Assembly (NCBI RefSeq): GCF_004765815.2
Contig: NZ_SBIS02000011.1
Span: 248,001 to 312,000, forward strand
DNA from: Halorussus salinus
GTDB taxonomy: Archaea > Halobacteriota > Halobacteria > Halobacteriales > Haladaptataceae
Reading direction: 5' to 3'
DNA: 64,000 bases
Part shown: positions 27,594-34,451 of the stretch, piece by piece
How positions within the stretch are numbered: the stretch's first letter is position 1
Layout: every line of letters begins with the position of its first letter
Made by a program: the position numbers and the translations under genes
Notes under the pieces: model-generated
Told to the model about the DNA's origin: nothing
Seen by the model: the letters and a program-made list of their open reading frames with translations, nothing else
Database searches by the model: none

Positions 27594-27681
27594 CCTCGCT
27601 GTAAACGACGGGGCGTCCTGCGCATGGGGGCATCAGTTGATAGTTTCGCGGGTGACATTCGCCCCGCGCTAAAGAACGAGG
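27594..27681 (-). ncRNA. Structured element resembling an IS200/IS605 (tnpB) 3' end
   Basis: On the minus strand it reads GGAACCCTCGTTCTTTAGCG then CGGGGCGAATGTCA. CCTCG (27594-27598) pairs with CGAGG (27677-27681) and GGGGCG (27610-27615) with CGCCCC (27660-27665). I recall closely similar sequence at the 3' ends of haloarchaeal tnpB genes, where a guide-like (omega/reRNA) RNA is made. No tnpB reading frame is present here, so this may be a solo end or an RNA remnant. The match is from memory and needs a search. Confidence 0.4.
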
Positions 27682-27759
27682 GTTCCGCAAGGTGAATTGT
27701 GATTACTGGAGAAGTTTCGACATACAGTCAAAAAATGAAGCGGGTAGTTGTAGACCTGT

Positions 27760-27831
27760 TCAGGGACAGTAGTACGGCGGGAAGGCGTCGCACGGACAGT
27801 AGCCAGCCGTACAGAGTGCTTCAACAATCAT
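27760..27831 (-). CDS. 23-residue cysteine-rich microprotein with Shine-Dalgarno
   Basis: The frame starts at ATG 27831 and encodes MIVEALCTAGYCPCD followed by eight residues ending YYCP. The four cysteines are at residues 7, 12, 14 and 22, with two prolines in the second half. Upstream, GGAGGTGA (27835-27842, minus strand) is a near-perfect Shine-Dalgarno at proper spacing, rare in haloarchaea where most mRNAs are leaderless. A TATA-like tttaaac near 27868-27875 lies farther up. The cysteines could bind a metal or form disulfides. No family is known to me. The element at 27594-27681 follows on the same strand. Confidence 0.6.
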   Translation of the reverse strand: MIVEALCTAGYCPCDAFPPYYCP

Positions 27832-27834
27832 TCC

Positions 27835-27842
27835 ATTCACCT
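27835..27842 (-). promoter_or_regulatory. Shine-Dalgarno of the microprotein gene
   Basis: On the minus strand GGAGGTGA precedes ATG 27831 by three nt (ggaggtga, then atggaatg with the second ATG as start). Complementary to the anti-SD end of 16S rRNA (CCUCC). Start selection: an ATG at 27836 is followed at once by a stop, so 27831 is used. Confidence 0.6.
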
Positions 27843-28006
27843 CCAAAATCAATTTAGTGTAGTTGAGTTTAAAATGTTTCTTTTTATCTAACTAATATAA
27901 TTAATTGTTGATAATTTGACACTCGCAGAACGCTACCTGCGGCGAAGGTTGCACGATTCGTCGGGTTTAGGTAATTTATAGTAGCCGCGGGGTCCATCGG
28001 CAAGTC

Positions 28007-29002
28007 ATGGACACGCTGTTGCTGAATCAGGAAGCCGTAGACGAGAACACCCAGATGCCGGACGTAATTCGAGCGGTCGAGGACGCGTTCGCGGCGTACG
28101 CCCGAGGAGACGCCCAGATGCCCGCCAAGTCCTACATCGACCTGCCCCAGTACAACGGGGACTTCCGGTCGATGCCCGCCTACCTCGAAGCCGACGACTG
28201 GGACGCCGCCGGAATCAAGTGGGTCAACGTCCACCCCGACAACCCCGAGAACTTCGACCTGCCGACCGTGATGGGCACGATGGTCTACTCGAACCCCGAG
28301 ACCGCCTTCCCGCTGGCCATCATGGACGGGACCGAACTGACGATGAAGCGGACCGGCGCGGCCGCCGCGGTCGCCACCGACTACCTCGCGGTCGAGGACG
28401 CGACGACGATGGGCGTCGTCGGCGCTGGCGTTCAGTCCTACACCCAACTCGAAGCCATCTCGGAGGTCCGCCCCATCGAGGAGGTCGTCGTCAGCGACTT
28501 GGACGACGAGCGCGTCGCCGACTTCATCGCGTACTTCGAGGACGACTTCGAGGTTCGCGCGGGGTCCATCGAGGAGGCCGCCCAGTGTGACGTACTCTCG
28601 ACGGTCACGCCGGTCGAGGACCCCATCGTCACGCGCGAGGACATCGGCGAACACACCCACGTCAACGCGATGGGTGCCGACGCCGAGGGCAAGCACGAAC
28701 TCGCCGACGAGATTCTGCTGGACGCCAAACTGGTCATCGACGACCACGCCCAGACGACTCACTCCGGCGAGATCAACGTCCCGTACCACGAGGGCGTCCT
28801 GACCGACGACGACATCTACGGCGAGGTCGGCGACATCGTGGTCGGCGACTTGGCGGGCCGGACCGGCGAGGACGGCATCACGGTCTTCGACAGCACCGGA
28901 CTCGCCATCCAAGACGTGGCCGCGGCCCACGTCGTCTACGAACACGCCGACGAGAACGACAACGGCTACCCCTTCGACCTCATCGGCACCGGCACGCAGT
29001 AA
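28007..29002 (+). CDS. Ornithine cyclodeaminase/alanine dehydrogenase (mu-crystallin family)
   Basis: A 331-residue NAD(P)-dependent enzyme of the OCD/mu-crystallin family. GGGAWxA-type substrate residues are covered by GDFRSMPAYLEADDWDAAG-type N-terminal sequence and ALAIMDGT-like FPLAIMDGTELTMKRTGAAAA, a diagnostic family stretch with the catalytic Arg/Thr. The Rossmann nucleotide loop is MGVVGAGVQSYTQLEAI. The product could be archaeal alanine dehydrogenase (AF1665 type) or an ornithine cyclodeaminase; the motifs alone do not decide. TATA-like aatttatag (about 27972-27980) precedes the start. Confidence 0.85.
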   Translation: MDTLLLNQEAVDENTQMPDVIRAVEDAFAAYARGDAQMPAKSYIDLPQYNGDFRSMPAYLEADDWDAAGIKWVNVHPDNPENFDLPTVMGTMVYSNPETAFPLAIMDGTELTMKRTGAAAAVATDYLAVEDATTMGVVGAGVQSYTQLEAISEVRPIEEVVVSDLDDERVADFIAYFEDDFEVRAGSIEEAAQCDVLSTVTPVEDPIVTREDIGEHTHVNAMGADAEGKHELADEILLDAKLVIDDHAQTTHSGEINVPYHEGVLTDDDIYGEVGDIVVGDLAGRTGEDGITVFDSTGLAIQDVAAAHVVYEHADENDNGYPFDLIGTGTQ

Positions 29003-29037
29003 CGGGAGTTGCGACGACGCCCACAACCGCTCGTCGG

Positions 29038-29310
29038 TCAGCGAACCCTGTCGGTCGGCGCTTTTCGAGCGAAGTACCCCGTAATCTTCGAGACGACCCA
29101 GACGATGACGATGAACGGCAGGAGCGGAATCAGGACGACGACCAATCCCAGAGCGTAGGCGATTCCGATGGTCGTCATCTCGGCGTCCGGTCGCCCTCGG
29201 TAGGACGGCGTAACCGTCCGCACGATTTCTTTTACCGGCTCCGGCACGGCTTCCGTAATCGGTTCCGGCACCACGCTCTCGTCGCCCCCTTCGGACTCCC
29301 CTGAACTCAT
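29038..29310 (-). CDS. Small membrane protein, DUF7535-like (tentative)
   Basis: A 90-residue protein from ATG 29310 (MSSGESEGGDESVVPEPITE). A Pro/Glu-rich N-terminus leads to IVRTVTPSYRGRPDAEMTTI, then one long hydrophobic segment (YALGLVVVLIPLLPFIVIVW) and a basic tail (YFARKAPTDRVR). The 'RTVTP..RPDA' lead followed by a Leu/Pro-rich helix is a layout I recall from a conserved haloarchaeal family. Function unknown. Convergent with the preceding dehydrogenase gene. Confidence 0.65.
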   Translation of the reverse strand: MSSGESEGGDESVVPEPITEAVPEPVKEIVRTVTPSYRGRPDAEMTTIGIAYALGLVVVLIPLLPFIVIVWVVSKITGYFARKAPTDRVR

Positions 29311-29369
29311 GACGAGAGCTATCGACGGCCGGAGAAAAAAGCGTTTGTGGCGATGCCACTGCGAACCGG

Positions 29370-29975
29370 TCACATCGACGGCGCGTCTTTTAGTCGCACT
29401 TCGGGCGATAGTTCGTGGGAGCGCGTCATCAGATTGAACACCGGCGAGCGCGCCACGCCCGCCCGGAGCGTCTCACGGTCCTCGTCGGAGAGGTCGGTCC
29501 CGGCGACTTCGATTTCGACGGCGAAGTCGTCGTACACGTCGCCAGCCTCGTCGGCGTCCCGGATGCCGAAGAACGCCCGCGGGTCGAGGGTGACGCTCAC
29601 GTCGGTTTCGAGCGCGTCGAGTTCGATCTCGTTCTCCAGCGCGACCACGTCGAGGGTGGCGTTGATGCACCCCGTGAGCGCCGCCAGCGCGACCTCCACG
29701 GGTTCCGGACGGTCGTCGGGGTCCACGAACCCCGCGTCCCGCTCGACTTCCTTGAACGCGCCGAACTGGAAGGTGTACTGGCGCGTCGGACGGCGTATCT
29801 CCTCGTCGCCGTAGCGGTAGCCGTCTATCTTCGCCAGCGTGTGCATCGGTCGGCCCTCGTCGATGCCCGTCGCGCCGAGGCCGAGCATCACGTCGTCGGG
29901 GTTCTCGGTCCCGCGTTCGATGAACGCGGCGTACTGTTCGAGGTCGATACCGTGCTTGATGGTCTCTGCGGCCAT
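29370..29975 (-). CDS. OsmC family protein
   Basis: A 201-residue protein. The OsmC/Ohr fold shows as a beta-rich N-terminal half (YTFQFGAFKEV) followed by PEPVEVALAALTGCINATLDV, in which the Cys of GC is the catalytic peroxidatic residue in most families, then an alpha/beta C-terminal half (DVSVTLDPRAFFGIRD ... SPVFNLMTRS). OsmC proteins reduce organic hydroperoxides. Here only the first conserved Cys is evident, so it may belong to the non-peroxidase subgroup. AT-rich sequence (ataattatt, about 30001) upstream is the likely promoter. Confidence 0.85.
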   Translation of the reverse strand: MAAETIKHGIDLEQYAAFIERGTENPDDVMLGLGATGIDEGRPMHTLAKIDGYRYGDEEIRRPTRQYTFQFGAFKEVERDAGFVDPDDRPEPVEVALAALTGCINATLDVVALENEIELDALETDVSVTLDPRAFFGIRDADEAGDVYDDFAVEIEVAGTDLSDEDRETLRAGVARSPVFNLMTRSHELSPEVRLKDAPSM

Positions 29976-30163
29976 GCGAGGAGCTACGCCGAACTAGTCT
30001 ATAATTATTTTTCGTTATGTTCTAGGAGGTCCGCGGGTAACACTCTCGCGCCCGCGCTGCGAACGATGACAGGACTGCGGGCAACCGCTCACTGGCGGTG
30101 CGTCTCCGAACGACAGGTCCGCGACCTGTCCGAGAAAATCCTGTCCGAAACTCTCGTTCGCCT

Positions 30164-30718
30164 TCACTCCCAAAACTCCGGCCGCTCGGAGCGGTGCGGT
30201 CCGAGGAAGAACCGCAAACCGAGTCCGTACACCAGTCCGTACGAGAGCGCGAGCGTCAGCGCGTAGGCCACGCCGAAGCCAGCGAGCGGCAGACCCAACT
30301 CGATTCCCGCGAAGTCCAGCGCGGGCGGGACGCCGAACGGGAGGAGAAACCCGAGAACGAGCAACGTCACGACGACCTCGATTCGCCGGTCGTGCGCGGC
30401 GGGCGCAGGGTCGCGCGACCGAACCCAGAGGTACCCCGCGAGGAACGCGATGACGGCGAAGGCGGCGAACGCCCGCGAGAGGTCGAACGAGACCGGAGTT
30501 CGGGTCGCGCGGAGATACCAGCCGGTCGCCAGAACGCCGAGGAGAAAGAGGTACGCGCCGGTTATCGCCCACTGGAACCCGCCGACCAACTTGGCGGCGA
30601 GGGTCGGCCGGTGGCCCGTCACTGGTCGAACTTCGGGGTCGCTCGGGCCGGGGGACGCCGAGGAGTCCGGTGACTTCGAGGGTTCCGACGACTCCGAGGA
30701 GTCCGACGACTCGTCCAT
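30164..30718 (-). CDS. Membrane protein, four to five helices, hypothetical
   Basis: A 184-residue protein. An N-terminal low-complexity stretch (DESSDSSESSEPSKSPDSSA) is followed by hydrophobic helices at about 45-65 (WAITGAYLFLLGVLATGWYL), 80-98 (AFAAFAVIAFLAGYLWV), 112-130 (VVVTLLVLGFLLPFGV) and 145-165 (AGFGVAYALTLALSYGLVYG). The C-terminus is GPHRSERPEFWE. Not recognised. It lies upstream of the peroxiredoxin gene on the same strand, 70 nt apart. Confidence 0.7.
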   Translation of the reverse strand: MDESSDSSESSEPSKSPDSSASPGPSDPEVRPVTGHRPTLAAKLVGGFQWAITGAYLFLLGVLATGWYLRATRTPVSFDLSRAFAAFAVIAFLAGYLWVRSRDPAPAAHDRRIEVVVTLLVLGFLLPFGVPPALDFAGIELGLPLAGFGVAYALTLALSYGLVYGLGLRFFLGPHRSERPEFWE

Positions 30719-30788
30719 ACCGACCGGTCGGCGGCCGGGAGAAAAACGGTGTCGGCGAAGAGCGTCCCGAACACCCGAGTCGGCGACG

Positions 30789-31241
30789 CTACTCCAAGGT
30801 CACGAGGTCCGCGTCGAGCATGTCGTTCAGCACCTCGCGGGCGTGGCCGTCGGGGTCCACGCCCTCGTAGACCGCCTTCACTTCGCCGTCGGCGAGGACG
30901 AAGGTCGTGCGCGGGGCCGCGCCGCGGGAGGTGTCCACGTCGAAGGCGTCGGCGAGTTCGCCCTCCGGGTCGGCCAGCAGGTCGAATCGGAGTTCGTACT
31001 TCTCGGCGAACTCCTCGTGACTCGCCACGTCGTCGGTCGAGACGCCGACCACCGAGACGCCCGCGTCGCGGTAGCCCTCCAACTCGGCGTCGAACTGCTC
31101 GGCCTCGGTGGTACACCCCGGCGTGTCGTCGCGGGGGTAGAAGTACAGCACGGTCGGTTCCGAGAAGTCGAGTTCGATGGTCTCGCCGCGCTGGTTCGTG
31201 GCTTCGACAGTCGGCGCGTCCGCGCCCGTTTCGAGCGTCAT
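30789..31241 (-). CDS. bcp: Peroxiredoxin, BCP/PrxQ type, single-Cys
   Basis: A 150-residue thioredoxin-fold peroxidase. The active site is YPRDDTPGCTTEAEQF with peroxidatic Cys43. The usual resolving Cys five residues later is absent (EAEQ in place of EACG), so it works as a 1-Cys enzyme or needs an external thiol such as gamma-glutamylcysteine. The rest is conserved (VVGVSTDDVASHEEFAEKY, RTTFVLADGEVKAVYEGVDP). It reduces H2O2 and organic peroxides in the cytoplasm. Neighbour genes (Hsp20, OsmC) suggest a stress-response neighbourhood. Confidence 0.92.
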   Translation of the reverse strand: MTLETGADAPTVEATNQRGETIELDFSEPTVLYFYPRDDTPGCTTEAEQFDAELEGYRDAGVSVVGVSTDDVASHEEFAEKYELRFDLLADPEGELADAFDVDTSRGAAPRTTFVLADGEVKAVYEGVDPDGHAREVLNDMLDADLVTLE

Positions 31242-31321
31242 GGGCCACGATTACGCGCGGGACGGCAAGGCGTTTGTGCTTGGCGAGCGCGCTCGCGTCG
31301 CGTTCGGGAGCGACCGCGCTC

Positions 31322-31762
31322 TCACTCGATGTCGATGCTGTGCGAATCCTCGCCGCCAGCGGCCAGTTTCCCGACCGTCACCGTCAGCACGCCGTTTCGG
31401 TACTCGGCGGCGACGTTCCCGTCGTCTACCTCCTCGGGGAAGGTCACGGTACGGTTGACCGACTGGTGGCGGCGCTCCTTCCGGATGTATCGGCCCTCCT
31501 CGTCGCCTTCTTCTTCGGTCTCCTGTTCGGTCTCGGCGCGAATCTGGAGGTGGTCGCCCCGGAGCGTCACGTCGATGTCCTCCTTCCGGAAACCGGGGAG
31601 GTCGGCGGTGACGACGAACTCGTCGCCCCGGTCGGCCACGTCGACGGACGCGCCGCCGCCGAGTTGACCAGCTATCTCGCCGCCCATCGACTCCTCGAAC
31701 TGGCGGCTCATGCGCTCTATCATCTGTTCCAAGTCTTCGAACGGATTCTTTCGTCCTGCCAT
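31322..31762 (-). CDS. Hsp20/alpha-crystallin small heat-shock protein
   Basis: A 146-residue protein. The alpha-crystallin domain runs from about residue 40 (VDVADRGDEFVVTADLPGFR) with the diagnostic ADLPGFRKEDIDVTLRGDHLQIRA and ends with YRNGVLTVTVGK, the G-x-L motif. An acidic loop (EQETEEEGDEEGRY) is a haloarchaeal trait. It binds unfolding proteins without ATP. The N-terminal arm (MAGRKNPFEDLEQMIERMSR) is short. The C-terminal IxI motif is missing or altered (HSIDIE), so oligomer assembly may differ. Confidence 0.92.
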   Translation of the reverse strand: MAGRKNPFEDLEQMIERMSRQFEESMGGEIAGQLGGGASVDVADRGDEFVVTADLPGFRKEDIDVTLRGDHLQIRAETEQETEEEGDEEGRYIRKERRHQSVNRTVTFPEEVDDGNVAAEYRNGVLTVTVGKLAAGGEDSHSIDIE

Positions 31763-31863
31763 AGGTCCCCACTGGGCGTCTCGCCCGTCGGGAGTTCGCC
31801 GCGTTCCGCCTTAAAAATTCAGCCCGACGGGAGACCCGGAGCCGTCGAGCGCCAGTCGGGCGG

Positions 31864-32676
31864 TCAGTACAGCACGTGTTCGGTGTCGTAGGACCCGAGT
31901 CGCCGGACCCACCCGTTCTCGGCGATGTCCTCCACGTCGGCGATGGCCGCTCGGGCGCGCTCCTCGTAGAGGCCCGCCTCGAAATCGACGTGGAACACGT
32001 AGTCGCCCAACCGCTCGCCGCTCGGGCGGGACTCAACGCGCGTCAGGTTGACATCACGCTCGGCGAACGGTTCCAGCAGTTCGAGCAGGAGACCGGGGTA
32101 GTTGGCGTTCGGGTAGACCACCAGCGAGGACTTGCCGCCCGCCTCGGACTGCTCGCTCGCGGGCGCGATGACGAAGAAGCGCGTCGCGTTCGAGTTCCGG
32201 TCCTGAATCCCCTCGGCGACGACCGAGAGGTCCGGGTCGCCGCTGGCGTTGTCCGGGTGGCCGATGGCGGCCACGTCGGGGTTCTCGCGGGCGTGTTCGA
32301 CGCCGCGGGCGGTGCTGGCGACCGCTTCGAGGTCCGCGTCGGGGTACTCGGCTTCGAGGTAGCTTCGACACTGGGCCAACGCTTGGGAGTGGCTGGCGAC
32401 GACGGAGAACTCGTCGCGCTGGGCGAGCAGGGCGTGGCGAATCGGCGTGACGATTTCCTGCACGGCGGCGATTTCGCGCTCGCTCAGCGCGTCCAGCGTC
32501 TCGGTGACGCTCCCCTCGATGCTGTTCTCGATTGGGACCACGCCGCGGTCGTACTCCTCGTCGGCGACGGCCTCCACGATGGCGGTGACGGACTCGCGGA
32601 ACTCGACCTCGTCGGCGACGGCGCTAGCGGCGCGGTGCGAGTAGGTCCCCTCGGGACCGAGCGTGACTGCTTGCAT
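31864..32676 (-). CDS. pheA: Prephenate dehydratase
   Basis: A 270-residue enzyme from ATG 32676 (MQAVTLGPEGTYSHRAASAV). The PDT domain has the family's GPEGTYSH start, VPIENSIEGSV, and NATRFFVIA (TRF motif). A C-terminal ACT domain includes RVESRPSGERLGDYVFHVDF (the ESRP phenylalanine-binding motif), so feedback inhibition by Phe is expected. It makes phenylpyruvate for phenylalanine synthesis. Length and layout are standard for a monofunctional enzyme. Its upstream region (32677-33174) contains no gene. Confidence 0.95.
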   Translation of the reverse strand: MQAVTLGPEGTYSHRAASAVADEVEFRESVTAIVEAVADEEYDRGVVPIENSIEGSVTETLDALSEREIAAVQEIVTPIRHALLAQRDEFSVVASHSQALAQCRSYLEAEYPDADLEAVASTARGVEHARENPDVAAIGHPDNASGDPDLSVVAEGIQDRNSNATRFFVIAPASEQSEAGGKSSLVVYPNANYPGLLLELLEPFAERDVNLTRVESRPSGERLGDYVFHVDFEAGLYEERARAAIADVEDIAENGWVRRLGSYDTEHVLY

Positions 32677-33174
32677 GGGCCAGCGTTTCGCGGCGGCGGT
32701 CAAAAGGGCGTCGGGTATGACAGATTTTCTCGACAGAAGGAGCGGGAGCGACGAGATATTGGTTTTGGTTTCTTAAGGAATTGTTTAGGGTGTGAGAACA
32801 AATAATTTTGATTTTTGACTGCCAGCGGCCACGTTCCACGGTGGTCGGCGCGTGCGGGCGCGGCGCGAACGCGTCGCGCCAACCGCGCGAGGGATGAGGA
32901 CCGCAACGACGTGAGGACCGCAATCGGGTGGGGAGGCGTGTGGCTGTCGCGGCGCGGTGCTGTGCGGGAGACTCCGTTTTGTCGGCAGTAACTCGCTTCT
33001 CTCCGCAGAAATTGCCCGCTTCCCGGCCACGGTCACCAACGGCTAGCTTCTCTCCGCAGAAATCGCTTCGCGGCGACAGTCACCAACAGCCAACTCTTCT
33101 CCGCAGAACTCGCCATCTCCGCCGATAGAATTAGTGGCAACGAGGGAACCGACGAGAACACCGATTCACGTCCG
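32677..33174. other. Intergenic gap with degenerate tandem repeats
   Basis: About 500 nt. The pheA side is AT-rich around 32750-32820 (ggtttcttaaggaattg), probably promoter. The rest is GC-rich and holds three spaced copies of CTTCTCTCCGCAGAA with flanks (32996-33110). No coding frame is convincing. Confidence 0.5.
32996..33110. repeat. Three degenerate ~50 bp direct repeats
   Basis: CCGCAGAA occurs at 33003, 33054 and 33101 with similar flanks (CTTCTCTCCGCAGAAAT in the first two, then CTTCTCCGCAGAACT). GTCACCAAC lies between units. Unit lengths are 51 and 47 nt. The variable spacing and short identity argue against CRISPR. Confidence 0.55.
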
Positions 33175-33396
33175 CTACTCCTCGTCCGACCCTAGAGCCG
33201 TCTCACCGAGCGGGACGGCGGTCAGTCCGCCCTTCTGTGCGCCCGTGAAGTAGTACAGCACCACCTCGGCCTCCGTGTCCACCCATCGGTAGATGGTGTT
33301 CTTCGCGGTGTGTTCCGGTTCGTCCACCGAGACGTTCTCGACGACCTCCCACCCGTGTTCGTTCTCGGGCGGCGCTTCGGAGCCAGCGGGTCCCAT
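33175..33396 (-). CDS. 73-residue haloarchaeal hypothetical protein
   Basis: From ATG 33396 (MGPAGSEAPPENEHGWEVVE). The core WEVVENVSVDEPEHTAKNTI then YRWVDTEAEVVLYYFTGA looks like a small beta-rich domain with a C-terminal acidic tail. Not recognised. It is one of several small acidic proteins here and lies directly downstream of the zinc-finger gene on the same strand. Confidence 0.65.
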   Translation of the reverse strand: MGPAGSEAPPENEHGWEVVENVSVDEPEHTAKNTIYRWVDTEAEVVLYYFTGAQKGGLTAVPLGETALGSDEE

Positions 33397-33475
33397 ATCT
33401 CCGAGAGTCCGTTCCCGTCGGATAAATCTATCCAGTCGCGCCCCGAAATCGAAGCCGAGTCGCGCGACGCTCCGC

Positions 33476-33685
33476 TCACTCCTCGCCGAGGAGGAACGTC
33501 CGACGCCGGACGTAGCCGCAACTGGGACAGAGGTGGCGGTACTGGATGCGGTCGCCACCGGTCGCCGCGAGCCACTTCCCGTCGGCGTCGTCGTAGCCGC
33601 ACTTCGGACAGACGAGGTCGCGCTCCTCGTAGCGCGAGCGCAGTCGCTCGAACGGGGAGTGGCCGCCGGGTCTGCTGTGGGCCAT
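33476..33685 (-). CDS. HVO_0649-type CPxCG zinc-finger microprotein
   Basis: A 69-residue protein from ATG 33685 (MAHSRPGGHSPFERLRSRYE); the TATA-like ataataat at 33711-33718 supports this start. Two knuckles, VCPKCGYDDADG and LCPSCGYVRRRTF, separated by about 25 residues, form one zinc-binding site. CPxCG microproteins are numerous in haloarchaea and thought to be regulators or protein-binding adaptors. The assignment to the HVO_0649 group rests on the spacing and the YRHLCPSCGYVRRRTF segment, from memory. Confidence 0.75.
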   Translation of the reverse strand: MAHSRPGGHSPFERLRSRYEERDLVCPKCGYDDADGKWLAATGGDRIQYRHLCPSCGYVRRRTFLLGEE

Positions 33686-33710
33686 ATCGTGATGTACGTT
33701 ATCAAAGGAC

Positions 33711-33718
33711 ATAATAAT
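33711..33718 (-). promoter_or_regulatory. TATA box of the zinc-finger gene
   Basis: On the minus strand attattat is about 29 nt before ATG 33685. It supports the leaderless start there. Confidence 0.45.
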
Positions 33719-33786
33719 TCGCTAGGAATCGGCATCGAAGTGACTACTGAACGCGAAGCAGAATTCGACAGTATCGTCCGGAGGAG

Positions 33787-34176
33787 TTACAAGAATTCGT
33801 CTGGAGACTTCGCACCGTTCTCCAGTAGTTCGGCGTCAAACGTCACAAGGGGTGCATCCTCGCCGTCTGCCATAGCGAGCGTTAGACAGTCCATCGGATA
33901 GAGGAGCAAATCTGCTTGGAGTTCGTACGCGTCAATGATCTCTCCAATATCGGGGACAAAAATATCGACCGATTTGGAAATGTCTTCAAGACGGGCTTCT
34001 ACTCGCCCCTGTTCGACCTGTTTTTTCTTCGCCAGTACAGTCCGGAACTCCATCACGTTGAATACCGTCGTGCAGTAGTCGTAGTCTTGATTCAAAAACT
34101 CGGTAGCGAGATCACCACGACCCGGTTCGTCCACGGACGCGGCGATGAAGATGTTCGTATCGACGAAGACCTTCAT
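33787..34176 (-). CDS. PIN-domain toxin (VapC-like)
   Basis: A 129-residue protein. The PIN fold has its acidic residues: MKVFVDTNIFIAASVDE (first Asp), FNVMEFRTVLAKKK (Glu), and PMDCLTLAMADGEDAPLVTFD (the last Asp pair). This metal site cuts RNA in VapC toxins. It overlaps the upstream antitoxin by 4 nt (34173-34176). The C-terminus is ENGAKSPDEFL. The target is unknown. Located just downstream of lpdA on the same strand. Confidence 0.85.
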   Translation of the reverse strand: MKVFVDTNIFIAASVDEPGRGDLATEFLNQDYDYCTTVFNVMEFRTVLAKKKQVEQGRVEARLEDISKSVDIFVPDIGEIIDAYELQADLLLYPMDCLTLAMADGEDAPLVTFDAELLENGAKSPDEFL

Positions 34177-34361
34177 TCCCGTCGTCGTACTTCCCGAACT
34201 GCCTTAACTGAATCGACAGAAACGTCTTCGAGTGTGGCCTGAAGGCGGTCGCCGAGCCGAGAGGTCTCTTCGGATTCCGACGAAGGGAGCAGTTCGTCGT
34301 CGGGAGATTCGTCCTCCGGCGGTCGAACGAAATCGGCGACTCTACGGATGGAGGTTCCCAT
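34173..34361 (-). CDS. Antitoxin partner of the PIN toxin
   Basis: A 62-residue protein from ATG 34361 (MGTSIRRVADFVRPPEDESP), start supported by the TATA box 34387-34394. Acidic, with a low-complexity centre (LLPSSESEETSRLGDRLQAT) and a basic C-terminus (VKAVREVRRRE). No standard DNA-binding fold is evident, so it may be a new antitoxin type; the 4 nt overlap with a PIN gene is the main evidence. Confidence 0.6.
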   Translation of the reverse strand: MGTSIRRVADFVRPPEDESPDDELLPSSESEETSRLGDRLQATLEDVSVDSVKAVREVRRRE

Positions 34362-34386
34362 ACGACCATAAGGTTTTAGGCCTAAG

Positions 34387-34394
34387 TTTATAAT
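34387..34394 (-). promoter_or_regulatory. TATA box of the TA module
   Basis: On the minus strand attataaa, about 29 nt before ATG 34361. Leaderless start. Confidence 0.5.
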
Positions 34395-34451
34395 GTTTGC
34401 CCCGATACTGGCACGTAGTCGCATTCGAATCGACTCGCTACGCGAGTCGGC

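Larger units (their letters stand above)
27442..27759. other. Non-coding gap holding a T-run and a structured element
   Basis: No supported gene. It contains the T-run terminator at 27502-27507 and the structured element at 27594-27681. Confidence 0.5.

Noticed and set aside
32996-33110. CRISPR array
   Set aside because: Only three degenerate units, spacer-like parts are themselves similar, and no cas genes are present.
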